In this document: positions 1 through 12,795 of the stretch, piece after piece
How the letters are laid out: the number at the start of each line of letters is the position of its first letter
Position numbering within the stretch: position 1 is the first letter of the stretch
Origin: Patagioenas fasciata
Taxonomy: Eukaryota > Chordata > Aves > Columbiformes > Columbidae
Length of the DNA: 64,000 bases
Assembly: GCF_037038585.1 (NCBI RefSeq)
Contig: NC_092520.1
Span: 17,305,001 to 17,369,000 of the forward strand
Direction: 5' to 3'
Notes under the pieces: generated by a model
Databases searched by the model: none
Told to the model about the DNA's origin: nothing
Seen by the model: the letters and a program-made list of their open reading frames with translations, nothing else
Translations under genes and position numbers: made by a program

Positions 1-1775
1 TAAATGGTAGTCTCCATAAGTTCCTAGTAAATTAGTACAAATTGTAGAGAATCTTTAAATGAGTTTGTGAAAGATGAAATTCACAGGAATTCACACACTG
101 CATCCAAATTCGCCTCTCAGATGATCAAGAATCATTTGTAAAGAAAAAGATGGGTTGGATAGGGAGCTGATAGGGATTTCCAGAGACCTTGTCTCAACTG
201 CAAGTCTGTCACAGACTTGCTATGTGACTTTAGTCATCCAGATCCAATTCATTGGACTAAACCCACCTGTGCAGAAACATAGTTGTTAACAGGGATATTA
301 AGCTGCCTTTATAGCCAGTGGAGAGAAAAGGACATTTTCAGGCTGTGATTTACCTACTCTTTAGATACTTAGTTGATGTTGAGGAGAATTAAAGCTTGGA
401 AGTTCCTGTTTTTCAATCCTGATTTGAAAGGGACTCTAAAATCACTGGATTATATGTAGGTATGTACACCACAGGTAGTTACAACTGTTCAAAGGAGTCT
501 GTTCTCTTGTGTATTTATGCCTTAGTTTCTGCATAGAAATTAGAGGATAATTGTATCTTCTTTTTACAGCTGTTTGCTTTTTAAGCCTGTATAGACCATA
601 TGTTCCCAAGATAAGGTCTTCTCTTATTTCATATACAAATGAGGTTTCATCTTGGAACACTTCAACCACTATATTAGTATGAACATATTCACATTTTTAA
701 GACATAGAACACTAAAATAATTTTAATAAATACTTTTCCTGACCCCAACTGGGTTTTTGCTTTTGTTTTTGTTGGTTTTGTTTCTGTTTTTTTCTGATAG
801 TAACATTTTGGTAGCTACCACACTTTGTTATAAGGTGCTGTTGCTACTGTAAAGCAAGCATGTGCAAATTAATGTTAAGAAAGACAAAGTGCCTGAATTA
901 TTTTGGACATTGCCTTGTTGAGAATATCTCTCCTCTTGATTAATACTTTCAAACAGAAGAACAGTGAGCACACTGTAGAGTCACAGAATGGTTTAGCTCT
1001 CCAGCAGCCGAAGAAGTGAATGAGGACATGATCTCCCTGAATTTCACTAACGCAGAGGATTTCAATTCTTGTTAGTTCCGGTTTTGTAAATTCTGATACT
1101 ACTTAAGATTTGAAAATAATTATGTTAATGGATAGAAAAGGATTAAACAATGCTAGATGTAAATCCTGGTAGGCTTAACTGATCACAGTTATTCAACCTA
1201 ATAAGAACCTTTAAGTTTTTTCCAAAAGGTTGTGTAATATATGAATCAAAGAGTGGTAAAAGCTAAGATTTCACCCTATACAACAACACAACTGAAAATG
1301 AGCTACCAGGCTACCATGTGGTGCTGCAAAATCATCTGGCTTGCTGTGAACAAGGGCTTGATACTGCAAAGTTAAAATCTCTAAGTGACTCTTATATGAG
1401 GGGGTCTAACTGTAGCTGACTGGCTTATATGTTGAACAGGCTGACTTGGCACTAAAGAAAAATTACAGAAGGGTGTCCTCCCACCAGAAAATGTGAGTAA
1501 CCTCCCTGATGCTTTAGGATGACTACATGAGGGAAATCATATGCCACACTGAGTTTTTTTATTTTGCTCTTTGAGTGATGCTTTCATATGCGAACAAGTT
1601 TTCTGATAGTAGCTTCTTTATAACTAACATCTCTATAATATCATCCAGTGAAAGACCTGAAATGTCAGATGGAAACTGAGAATGAAGTGGGAGTGAAAAA
1701 ATGCCAGCTAATTACAATTAGGCAAAGTATTTGTTCTAACATTTGAGGAATAATATATTAAAAAAATATGTTAAG
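1..1775. other. AT-rich non-coding DNA, no gene seen
   Basis: I see no gene, RNA gene or recognisable mobile element here. ORFs are short and have no family resemblance. The sequence is ordinary AT-rich vertebrate DNA with short T- and A-runs, for example near 778-795. Confidence 0.6.
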
Positions 1776-1822
1776 TGTATATATATATCTATAAAGTGTG
1801 TGTGTATATATATATATATAAT
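1776..1822. repeat. TA/TG dinucleotide microsatellite
   Basis: A run of alternating TA with an interrupting short TG block. It explains the tyrosine/isoleucine-rich short ORF on the plus strand, which is not a gene. Confidence 0.9.
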
Positions 1823-2135
1823 TATTTGGATCATATTTTAATAATTCAACATATTTCAACTTTACATATAATTAATTTCATATGGCCTGTATCCAGGCTT
1901 CCTACACATATTCAGGAGGTCTGGATATATGAAAATTCCTGCCATGTAGTGATATGAACACCAGCAAGACATTTTTCACAGTTATCAAATTCAGGGTTTT
2001 TTTCTTTTGTAATTCTGTGGTTCATCCATGTATCCCCTGACATTTCTATCTCTTCATTGAGTCTCACTGAGTTAGAATAGCCGAGACATTTTAACTAAAA
2101 TTACACCTTTTTTCCACTAAAAAAAACCCAAAACC

Positions 2136-2167
2136 ACAAACACACACACATACACACACACCACACC
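2136..2167. repeat. CA dinucleotide microsatellite
   Basis: Alternating CA with one TA and one CC interruption, next to A-rich sequence. Confidence 0.85.
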
Positions 2168-2319
2168 TAAAAACACGATTGAGCTGAATTTAAGAAAAAA
2201 AATTCAATATTTATTTATCTTTTTTTTTTTCTGTCTATTTTAAATTGTAACTATTACTTTTATTTAAATTTCTGCAAAACAAAAACTGCATAAAATGTCA
2301 TAAAGCCACTCTTAAAAAA

Positions 2320-2765
2320 AAAATAATCTTTGTAGCTCGAGGTTTAATAGAACAGCAAAGGAAGAGAGAATAATAACAATAGTGACAACAACAATAATAA
2401 TAATTCACAAAACATGTGATGCACAATGCAATTGCTCACCACCCACTGATTGATGGCCAGCCTGTCCCCAAGCAGTGATCAGTGCCCTGGCCAGCTTGCC
2501 TGAGTTTATATTATGAGCATAATGTCATATGGTACAGAGTATCCCTTTCGCCAGGCTGGGTCAACTGTCCTGGCTGTGTCCCGTCACAGCTTCTTGTGCA
2601 CTGCCAGTCTTCTGGCTGAAAAGTCCTTGACTTAGTACAAATATTGCTTGGCAACAACCAGAACATCGTTGTGCTATCAACATTCTTCTCATAGTAAATC
2701 CAAAACCCAGCACTATACCAGCTATGAGGAAGAAAACTAACTCTAACTGTGCTGAAACCAGGACA
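2320..2765 (-). mobile_element. Avian ERV-type LTR (TGTCCTGGTTT family), minus strand, 3' end degraded
   Basis: On the minus strand this block begins at 2765 with TGTCCTGGTTTCAGC, the start I recognise from a very common bird LTR. It continues with the family's usual U3 text (TTTTCTTCCTCATAGCTGGT). Near 2345 on the plus strand lies the complement of a CTATTAAAC motif typical of the promoter-distal part of this family. Beyond it the sequence becomes A/T-rich and no clean CA end can be placed, so the distal end is truncated or eroded. I found no convincing target-site duplication and no internal retroviral genes beside it, so it is probably a solo LTR. Two overlapping minus-strand ORFs of 85 and 74 codons lie inside it and are not proteins. 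The 5' boundary is firm; the other is approximate. Confidence 0.75.
2368..2405. repeat. Imperfect AAT/AAC trinucleotide-rich tract
   Basis: Runs of ATA, ACA and AAT triplets inside the LTR above, an imperfect low-complexity tract. Confidence 0.7.
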
Positions 2766-5700
2766 CACCTATGAATTGTCACCATGTAAATAACAGAAAT
2801 AAATTAAATCGCAGTCCCTTCTTGACATATTAATCAATATTTATTCCTTAATTTATATACAAACTGAATTTCTGTCCTGATTGTAAGCAAGCAAACAATG
2901 AGTTTCTTTTATCAGACCAGTATGCCATGACAGCTGAACTGTTTTTGAAGATTTGTACTTTTCATAAGCTTTCTAGCACTTGTCTCATACTTCACCTGGT
3001 CTGCACTGAGCTCATACATATAGCTATTTTATTACCTGCTAAGTATTTTGATTATAGATTCTAATCTTTAAAGTAAAGCAATCTCTCCTGATACCTTCTA
3101 GCCACAGTCTCCTAGCAACAAAGCTTTTCCTTACTTTGCTTGATTCTGAATGCAGAATAATTTATTGATACTCAAGCTTTTTTTCTTTTATTTCAAGCAG
3201 TCCGACTTTTTATCTGGAAGGCTTTGCTTCCCTAAAATGCTATAAGTCAACACAAGATCACAAATGAGCAATTTTATACATCTTTCATTTGTCAAAGCAA
3301 CACCTTAACACACTTGCAATCTTATTTGAATTCGCTTGGGCCACACACATATTAAACTTTTATTCTCTCTATATAAGGCTGCAGAATGAGACAGCAAATG
3401 GAGAAAGGAAAGGTCCTTTGTTCCTTTCTCAAAAGTTTAAGAGGAATTTGTAGTTGGTAGAGTAGTAACTTTCTCAAACCTAAATTTCCTTCTCCTTTGA
3501 AACACAAAAAACATGTTCCTTTTATTCGTTAAAGATTTTGTCACATAAGACACTCTAAAATAGCAAACCTCATCAAAGATGTCATTGAAGTTTTGACTTC
3601 TTTACTCTCTAAGGCAAAGTCTTAAATGCAGAACTGTTTTCTTCCTGTCCTGTGGCCTTTGCATGGCCAGGAGAAGCCTCATGATGCTGAGCACTGTTCA
3701 GCTTATCACACTACTATGCTCCTTCCTGCTACTGGGACTTAATAACTGAGAGGCCAGTTCAGTAATTCTCACTCACACATCAGCTCAAGTGTATAGCAGA
3801 TTGGAACTGTGTTTATCTGGTCATCTTGAGGATACCAAATGTCATTATATTAATGCTGTAAAATCTTTCTGTTATCGTACAGAAGGTGTATTTAACATAT
3901 GGCAATCTCCCCTGTCATCTCAGTCCAAAGGCAGAAAGCTTCCCAATATCCTTGGTACTTAGTGCTCACGTTTATAAGGAGATGCAGAAGGAGTGGGACT
4001 GCCATTCTACAACAACCTTTTCTTCTTCATGTTCCCTGAAGTATGACTCTTCGTAGATTAGTGTGCTTTTTTTCTTCTGATGATATAATCAAATCAAATC
4101 AAAGCAAATCAAATCAAAACAAATCAAATCAAAATGGTGAAACAGAAATTAATAATGCTCTACCTAGTCATGGATACATTCTCCTGATATTTTCTATGTA
4201 TCCATTTAAGATTTATTACATATACTTAGGATTTCTTATGGCTGAGCTAAAGTAGTTTCTGCAATGTCTTTGTCTGATACTCATACCCTAGTCACAGTAA
4301 TGAGTTTATTCTGCCGTATCAGCAAGGAGGTCATCACACTTCTGATAAAACTTTATATTTACCCTGTAAAATTTTCATCAGTTCTAGTCAGATGCACCCA
4401 AGAATTTCCACATCAGTCTGATACTTTAACAAAATACACAGGGACTTTGACTAGATTAATCCTCCAGTGTTATCTTACATAGACAGGAAAGGCAATTTAA
4501 ATAAGTGCTACACGATTCATCTTTCAAACATAAACCAAACTTGTTATTTAACCAAGTCTTATATCTTGGTTAAAATTTTGAGAGGGTAGAGGTCTCAAAG
4601 ATCTTAAGACACATCAAACTGTTGAGCAGAGGAAAGATCCTTCAGCTACTATGCATTTCAATGTGCAAGATCACAGGAAAGAGATACTAGAATCCAGTTT
4701 TCATTGGTCCTGATGGTCATGAAATACTAGTTATTATTAGAAACCACCAGAGACTATACTCTAGTCTCAGGTCATTTTCCAGGCTCTCAAATAATTTTGA
4801 CAAGTTCATGGTATTCTAAAAGGAGTTTTATTATTTCTCAGTTTTTGCACCACATACACATTTTATTTTAGTTACTGAAAGATGATTAACATGATGCATC
4901 AGGTTCTTTGCCTAGATCTTTTCCTGTCTCCTCTCTGGTTCAGATTATATTCTGCAAATCTTGACGAGCTATATCCCAGTATTAGGCAAACTAACCCCTT
5001 TTTTTCTACTGAAGTGAACTTTCAGAAGATACTTGATAATTTAGTAGTTTTTCTATACGAGTTTGCTGAAGAAGAATACAGTATGTTACAGCATGTTTGT
5101 CTGAGCCAATTTTCTATCAACACTTTAATTGTTGCAATGACTTCTTATCTTGTGCTGTAATATTTTTCTAGTACACTTCTGTATATGGCTATGGCCTTAG
5201 AGTCTTGTGCTGCTCACCTAATACTCATGATGCCAGGTTTATTCTGTGATACATTGGTCTGCAGTACCTTCAGAGAAGTAAGAACCGACATACCCTTTCT
5301 GATTTGTCCCATCTGAACAGAAGCTGACTGACACACTTTCTGTTTATCTATTTTTTTCATGGACTTCCAGTTGGTTTATGTTAAAATGAAGGTTATTTAC
5401 AGGCAACTTATTACTTGAAAGTTAACTTCAGTGCTGTCTATTGGTAAATTATGATTGGTTCTTTGTCAGCCTCTGTAAAGAAAAGACTTTCTATCACACC
5501 TTAGTAATACCCTGTTGAAATGATGAGGCAGTTGATCTGACTGTAAATCCACTGACCTATCACTCATGAAAAGTCCATTATCTTATCGTTTTATGTTTCA
5601 GCAAAGTATTTTTTACTCTGCAGTTACGAGAATCACTATTCCTCACTTTTTGTCTTGTCACACTGAAGCATGTGGGTACAATTGTGACCAACTAATAAGA

Positions 5701-6173
5701 CTAAAGTATGAGCTTCAGTAATTTTTTTCTTAAAGATGTCTTTCAGAGCATAACCATTCATTCTTCTTGGATGTTATTGAGTTTCTCAACTTGGTTGTCT
5801 TTATGGCTGCTAATACTGAGGTATCTATTTGAAAAATATCTATTTTATAGATGCTGGACATCAATCTAATTGTCTTCAAACTATTTTTAATGTGTTTTCA
5901 AGCCTCTGTAGAGATGCTTTTGCATGTGGATGTACTACATTTTCCTGAGAAAGGCCCCACTGTCTGACCAGTTTTAAGCCACTTGGAGCCCAGTCATCTC
6001 CTAAAGCATGTTCCATTCAGATACTAACATGATGCTTCCTCCAGGTACAGCAGTCAGCCTGGTGCTTCTGTGCTCATGTTTCACCATTTTTTTGGTGATA
6101 CTGGGACCAGTGTATCTTAGACAGTGGTCAAAACCAAGTTTAGGAAGAATATGGCAACAGTCAATCAACAGAA
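2766..6173. other. AT-rich non-coding DNA, no gene seen
   Basis: No recognisable gene or element apart from the pentanucleotide repeat listed at 4087. The longest ORF (4882-5160, 92 codons) has no family features and is flanked by ordinary AT-rich DNA. Confidence 0.55.
4087..4134. repeat. (AAATC)n pentanucleotide microsatellite
   Basis: About ten units of AAATC with two variant units. It gives the Lys/Ser/Asn-rich stretch of a 70-codon plus-strand ORF, which is therefore an artefact. Confidence 0.9.
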
Positions 6174-6545
6174 TTTATTATCAGGGCACTGTGGGCACTG
6201 AGACTCCCTGAGGAAACAGGGCAGGGCCTGGCAGCCGAGCCCATCCCACTGCCCCAGGGAGGGAGTAGGGCAGACAGGGGCACCTGGGGCAACCCCAGCC
6301 CCAGCATCCACACCCATCTGGGGACAGGGCTTGACAGAAGCCATGGCTGGGCAGAGCAGGGCTATGAGAACTGGAGACCATCACTGCTGCAGCATCGCTG
6401 GGGCAGGGCCTGGCAGGGCTCAGGGGCAGCAATGGGGTCCTGGGCTGCGGGCAGGGCGGGGAGCCCAGACAAGTCTGGTGAGGCCACTGATGCCATCCAG
6501 GCCCTGACAGCTCTCTGCTTGGTAGGACTTCTGCCACTCACTGAG
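6174..6545 (-). mobile_element. GC-rich LTR-like or retroposed insert, minus strand
   Basis: A compact block of about 370 bp, visibly much richer in G and C than its surroundings. On the minus strand it ends in a poly(A) signal (AATAAA, complement at 6174-6179) after a TGATAATAAAT string, then returns at once to AT-rich DNA. That is what the 3' end of an LTR, or a retroposed transcript, looks like. A 118-codon minus-strand ORF (6181-6537) fills it, rich in Pro, Cys, Gly and Ser with no recognisable domain; low complexity and high GC explain its length. I could not align it with the LTR families elsewhere in the window, so its class is uncertain. Confidence 0.45.
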
Positions 6546-8252
6546 TTGAGGATGCATCTGCTTCAGTGGCATTAATAAGCACAAATAGACCCATTCTCCA
6601 TGTGTTTATCTAATCCCTTTCTCAACCAGAGCTTGACAGCATTTTTAGCTCTTCAGTGCCTTCTGGCAGTAACTTCTACCTCATTTTCAGCATATGTGAC
6701 TGTTACTGTTCAAAAATGATCATCTGCCTCATGTCTTATCTGGTTGGAATTAGGGTCACCCCACGCTCAGCAGGGTGGTGCAGACATTATTCCTTGCACC
6801 CCATCGACTTAGCAGAGAGAGTGAGGGGGAGTTTGTTTGTCAGAGGTTACTGGTTTTAGCAACAGATTTGTTTACTTAAGCCTTGGGTGTTGATCCCCAA
6901 TTACATCCTACTCTTAACAGCCCTTTCTGGAGGCATCAGAAAGAAGATGAATTAATTAAAAATTGCTTAAAGGGTTTCTGAAAGTTACTTTGTCTCCTCA
7001 ACAAGTAGTGACCTGCATTTCGCAAGCTTCTGAACTTCACACGTTTTAATCTTATAGCCACCCAAAACCACCTCTTATAAAATCAGAAATCATGCATCAC
7101 AGTACCTTCCTGCTGCTTACTTTGATTGTGTGTTGCCTAACTATGTTCTAACTGTATTCTACAGTTTTAAGTGTAGTTACGCTTTGCTGTTCCTGTTTCC
7201 TGTTTTTTAAGCCAGAACTCCCTTTTTTTCAGTGGTAACCTTTGAATAATGAATGACAATACTATCTGTGAAAGAATCCTAGACTACACGGTGAAGCCCA
7301 ACTTAGGTTTGTTCCCATTTATATACACTTATAATGATTCATATTACTCCAGATTTAAGTAGGTGCAAAAAAGAACCCATAGGAAAAATATGTGAATATT
7401 TTTTTTTTAATTACTTTCTTAATTGTTGAATGAAATTTCAAGCTTTGTTTATGAAGTCACCTAAGTGCATAATCTGTTCTCCTTTCGTGAAAGCTGGAAG
7501 ATATTTAAGGTTTAACGACATAATAAAACATTTGATAGAATACTTCTGTCTCTTGAATGTATTCTCTTTTGTTATAATAAAATTTAATAGAACAGGGAAA
7601 AATCTTTCCTTCAGACACTTTACATTTGTGGAAAATGATTGTTATATTCTTAATATTGCTGATTAGTAATGTAACCTGTGATTCGATGAGAGCTGGGCTA
7701 TCAATAAGGTTTAATGGTGTTGTGAGATGACTGAACCACAGCTATTTGTTAAAGGCATGTTCACAAAATTCAGATTTCCATCATACTGTGTATGAGTAGA
7801 AAATTAAAGGTCTATGCAACAAATCAATAAAAAGAGAAGAAAGCAAAATATACTATATGCACCCCTCTATCACTTACGAAGAGTTAAGTCCTGGCTAAAC
7901 AAAAATTTAGCAAAGAAATCCAATGAAGTTATACTCTTCCCTGTTAAGATTCAATTAAGGATCACAAAAATGCCATTTTGACCCATCCCTTAATAGGGCT
8001 ACTGTGAATTCCAGCCACATCAAGGTATCATTACACTTATGAGGGATAGAAAATGACCTAAACACATGGGGGCTACATAGAATTAAGTGGCTTAGAAAGT
8101 ATGGCCAGGAAGCCTGAGTCGGAAGTGAACAGCAGTCTGGGTTTCAGCTGGGATCAAGTTAACCCTGACACGTAGATTAACCTTGACAACAGCAAAAGAG
8201 CAGGTTATGATGTTGGAGCTGTCATGGATTATCCCTAGGATATGGACTGGAG
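6546..8252. other. AT-rich non-coding DNA, no gene seen
   Basis: No gene or clear repeat recognised. Short ORFs only. Confidence 0.55.
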
Positions 8253-8425
8253 GAATCATAGAATCATTTCAGTGGGAAGAGACATTCAGGATCATCGGGT
8301 CCAACCATAACCCAACTCCAGCACTAAACTTTGTCCCTAAGAACATCTTCTCAATGCCTTTTAAACACCACCAGGGATGGTGACTCCACCACTGCCCTGG
8401 GCAACCTGTTCCACTGTTTTACCGC
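8253..8425 (-). mobile_element. CR1 LINE 3' fragment, minus strand
   Basis: The plus strand shows the reverse complement of the CR1 3' end: AATCATAGAATCATTTCAG at the start, then a purine-rich stretch and the complement of the GGTGGAGTCACCATCCCTGG-type segment. It ends near the complement of the TGGAACAGGCTGCCCAGGG motif that encodes the C-terminal end of CR1 ORF2. Only about 170 bp remain, the common 5'-truncated form. The preserved 3' tail makes the orientation certain. It is non-functional. Confidence 0.9.
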
Positions 8426-9704
8426 AAGTCTAAAATGTGTTGATTAGAGAACTCATCTAGAAAAGGGAGGGAAGCCCAGATATCAAGCCATTGTCCAGTG
8501 ACAATATAAAATTTCTTCCTTCTCAAATGTGTCACAAACATTAAATTACTTTAGTTGTTTTTTTCTCTTGGGTCTGCTGAATATTCAGATATTTCACACA
8601 GAGTAGAAACATTTTGAAGAGGGGCAACTGAATGTATTTATTTTCACCCTATCCTGACACACCCAACATTCCAGGGACAAAATGGCCTGAAAAGAGATGA
8701 GGGGCCTGGATAAAAAACAAACTTTCAAGCAATGGAGCCATCTGAATCTAAGATATCCTTAATCTCAGCATTGCCCTAGATACAGAGTAATTGGCAGATG
8801 GGCATGTTCACAGACACAATTTGGACAGAGACGGAGCTCTTAGACTTGGTTTGAGAGAACTGACCAGATGAGGGCCTGCAGGCAAATAAATGGTGATTTT
8901 GGAGAGACACAGGCCTTTACCTTCTTCCAGGGTCAGATGGCATTTTAACAAAGCAAGAGAGGTTAGGAGGATTAAGTTTATGTATCCAGGCGAGAACCAG
9001 GCTGCTTGCATTCTGCTCAGTTTGGAACTTTGATTGAAGCACCTGTTTAGGTAAGAGTGGATCAATTTTCTAACAATCCTAAGCTGTTATTTTAGGTACC
9101 TGAAATCATTGACTTCAAGGTCTTAATTCTGGAATATTTTATAGTCCATCACAGTCATCACATTTAGGTGTTTTGTCTAGAGGATTTCATGGTCATGACA
9201 TATAGTTCACTTTCAGAAAGAGTAAAAGATAAATTCTGGGAAATTAAGTGATGCACATCAGATTTCCCCCTTCCTGGCAGAAACCCTAGTCCCTAGGCCA
9301 TTAAATAATGGTCCATTTTCCACCATATCATCTAATTTGATGCTAGTGTGCTGCTTTTAGCTATAATCTATCACCTTACTGCTTTGGGAATTGACTCCCT
9401 AGACACCATCCGGTAATTCCAGATAATGGCCACTATACGTACAAAGCCGAGGTGGTCTGCTGCCTTTTAACCTCTTTGTTCAGTACTGAATACATTGCAT
9501 ATGCAAGGTCTGGACGTGCCAGAGTTGGTGCTTCTAGTTCTGGACCTATCATTCTCATATTCTATATTGCACAGTGGACTGGCTTCAACATGAGGGGTAG
9601 AATATGCATCCTTCTCCAGAACACTCTACAGACTGGTTGTTTGTGCTGTCTTCTGAGAAGTAAATGTAAGCTGCAATTCACCCAGGAATTTAGATATCAG
9701 TTGT
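8426..9704. other. Non-coding DNA, no gene seen
   Basis: Unassigned sequence between two minus-strand CR1 tails. The ORFs at 8808-9065 (minus) and 9452-9706 (plus) have no recognisable domain. Confidence 0.5.
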
Positions 9705-10018
9705 AGAATCATAGAATGGTTTGGGTGGAAGGGGTCTTTAAAAATCATCTATTTCAACTCCACGCCATGTGCAGAGACACCTTCCACTAGACCAGGTTAT
9801 TTAAAGCTTCTAAGGAGAGGTTGTTCACAACTTCACTGGCCAACCTTTTCCAGTGTCTCAACACGCCCATAGTAAAGAATTTCTTCCTAATATCTAATCT
9901 AAATCTACTCTCTTTCAGTTTAAAACCCTCTTCCCTCATCCTATTACTACACTCCTCGATAAAGAGTCTCTCCCTGTCTTTTCCATAGGCCCCCTTTAAG
10001 TATTGGATGGTGCTATAA
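9705..10018 (-). mobile_element. CR1 LINE 3' fragment with ORF2 C-terminus, minus strand
   Basis: The element starts at its 3' tail (AGAATCATAGAATGGTTTGG on the plus strand) and runs up to about 10018. Read on the minus strand, the frame at 9787-10050 gives a typical CR1 ORF2 C-terminus: a YLKGAYGKD segment, then GFKLKESRFRLDIRKKFFT, then a HWKRLASEVV segment. This is the region after the reverse transcriptase domain. The element is cut off upstream, so no endonuclease or RT catalytic motif is present. The first few codons of that ORF come from flanking DNA. It cannot move by itself. Confidence 0.92.
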
Positions 10019-12698
10019 GAGCGCATTCCAGATACGGGTGGCAGCAGCATGTCTTCTGAGTTAGCCCCTCAAAAGTAGTAGACCGAGCTTCCCCTGGATT
10101 CTGATAAGAATAAGGCAGAAACTAAGAATGTAACTCCTCTGAAAGGCAAATCTTGTCTTCCTAGAAACAGAATCATAGGCACTCATGGAGCTGTCAGATC
10201 AAAGAAGGAAGCTCCCAAATGAGTTGAACAGGCAGAATTAGATGAATGATAGAGAGAATTGAGAGGAAAGTCTTTATTTCACTTTGTCAGTCATAATTCA
10301 CTTGTCAGCTGAAGCTCATATGCATGAGGAGACAACTCACTACTTGCAATGTTAACTGGTGCAAGGGAGATGTGAGTTTCACTTCAACCACTCCTGTTGC
10401 TGTACTGGATTCAGAGTTGGTTACTTGGTACCACAATCACTCAGTGTTCTCGCTACCCAGCAGAATGCCAGAATCCTTATACTATCTATAAACTGAAAAG
10501 CGTTTTCCATTCATCCTAATTACTTCCCTTGTTTTAACCCCAAATATCTTGTAGCTTCCTATAGAGTATTTGTTGTGAGGCTTAGAAATTGTCAAAACAC
10601 CATCAAGGAGAAGAGACAATTGAACCTTATAGCCTAGATACAAGATAAAAATGGATCTTTTTTAGTGCACAAACAAGGTGGTAGCTACACCGACATGAGT
10701 CCCTGTTCAGTGCTTATGGTCTGAGAATGCCAGAGGGAACAAGTTCCTGTAGCTATATAAAAGAAATGCCTTTTGTTGTTGCTTTCTCAGTGGGTTTAAC
10801 TCAGGTATGGCAGTCTTATCCATTTTTAGGATAAGATACTTCCGGCATGTTGTGAAAGATATTAATGTTAAAAAGTGCAATGGTCATAAAAGTCTGATTG
10901 TCCCAGGATTACGTAGCAACTCAATGACTGTCTAGGGAATCTTCAGTTTGGATTCTTGTATAAAAAATTTAAAATTCCACTTAGGACTCCTAAGCTCCAT
11001 TTTGCATGTGAGCCTGTGTAGGTGAGATGAAAACACTCCATTAAGATAGAAATTTGGGGATGCAGTGAGGGGTGTTGTTTAGGAAATACTATTTCCCCCC
11101 TGCTTAAAATTATTGTGGTCAAATTATTGTACTCAAAATATATTTGTCACAAGAAGCAAGAGAACAAGTTCACTTCTCTGTAAGGTCCCACACAAAATAA
11201 AACCAGGAGATGACAACATTTCATATCAGTTTACTAGAAAGTGATATTGAGATGGCAGGACCTGAACAAGTCTTAGAGTGGAGATAATGAATCAGCCTTG
11301 GAGAACTGAACAACGAATCCAAAATGCAGGGTCTGATACAATAGGTTTGGTAGCTGGGAACATTTATTTTGAAAGATTGTATTCTCAGGTAAAGGAGGTA
11401 AACTCCAAGGAATAGAAATGAAATTGTGCAAACTAATAGAGCTCTGACTGTTTCCCCATCTGAATAGAGCAGAAAAGGCAAGATTGAATATTTTGAGAAT
11501 TCCCTGTTCTACTAGCAGAATAAAATTTGCAGAGATATCAGGAAGACAAAACAGTGAGTTTTCTGAGCAAATGGGCTTTTTTTAATCACTGTGCAGTTCC
11601 AGAAGGAAAGCAAACAGTTTTCAGAGACTAACAAACAGATGTGAGGAATGAAGCTGCAATGCTGAAGAAAGATCTGTAATTTCTCTTTCAGTGTTACCTC
11701 TGTAAATCAAAAGCTGGAGAGAAATTTGTATTGTAAGGCCTACTCTCAGACAAACAATAATTAGAATTGCTTGTCTGAATAGGGAGACGAAGGTATTTGA
11801 AAAGATTTGTGAAAGATTGCTTTATCGCTGTCATTATCAGAATGTGTCAGAATTTAGCTGCATAATTCAGATGACTCTACTGTTTCACTGCTTAGTAAGT
11901 ACATGGGAATATACACTTGAAACACTAAGATATAACTACTATACTGTGGGGAATGGTGGTAGTTTAAATTCCAGCGGTAACCACAGGACATTCTCACAGA
12001 TGCTTAGTGTCTGTAATTAGTGTGGGAAGCAGACTCTAAGCAGGAGTCTTTAAAGTTTAAATCTCACAAGGGAAATATAAGGACTTAATAGGAGAGAGAA
12101 AAAAAGGTGTAAAGGGTACCATAGGTTAATCTGAGGCAGATCTACATTTTTCAATCAACCCTTGATTTCCTGTGGTATGATTGCCTATAGTGTGCTCTGG
12201 AAAAAAACACATCTTACCGTGCCTGCACGTGTATATAACAATTCTTTTCATGTGCTTCAGACCTCTTGTATAGCATTTCTCAGAAGAGAAAGTGGCCATT
12301 GTTCTGTCTGAATGTAGTCTTCGGAACACTGAAAATACTTTCGCAGGTGCCTCTGATAGCAGCCTTAGCCTCGTCATTAAACAGCCATTGTTGATTATGA
12401 TGAATTTAGTACTGCTATTCAGCTTTACGGAATATGAAAACCCTCCAAATATAGGGGACACCACACAGCACTCAAATTGTTTTCTTCTAATAATTTTTTT
12501 TCTCATTCTTCAAGGCAAAACTCTGATAGAGGAGGGGTTTTCGTTTCAGTTGCGTTCCCCTATTAGTTGGCTGGTAAAGGTTTATTGTCAGGAAACAACT
12601 CAGTGTCATTCCTGATGTGATCCACCTACTTGATTCCCTGCTTCTGCGAGGCTCCATGCCCTTGCCAGTGTCCTTGCTATCTTCCTGCTGGATATAAT
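10019..12698. other. AT-rich non-coding DNA, no gene seen
   Basis: No recognisable gene or mobile element. The 126- and 107-codon ORFs on opposite strands at 12126-12615 overlap each other and show no domain. Confidence 0.5.
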
Positions 12699-12795
12699 TT
12701 GTTTTGTTTTGTTTTGTTTTGTTTTTGTTTTGTTTTGTTTTGTTTTGTTTTGGTTTGGTTTGGTTTGGTTTGGTTTGGTTTGGTTTGGTTTTTTG
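12699..12795. repeat. Compound pentanucleotide satellite (TTTTG)n then (TTTGG)n
   Basis: About ten TTTTG units (12699-12749) pass abruptly into about eight TTTGG units (12750-12790), followed by a short T run. The array accounts for the Phe/Cys/Val/Trp/Gly-rich plus-strand ORF and the Lys/Gln/Thr/Pro/Asn-rich minus-strand ORF across it; neither is a gene. Confidence 0.95.

Noticed and set aside
6181..6537. 118-codon minus-strand ORF rich in Pro, Cys and Gly
   Set aside because: Low complexity in a GC-rich insert, where stop codons are rare. Nothing resembles a known protein.
12126..12615. 126- and 107-codon ORFs on opposite strands
   Set aside because: They overlap each other, have no recognisable features and no coding-like pattern.
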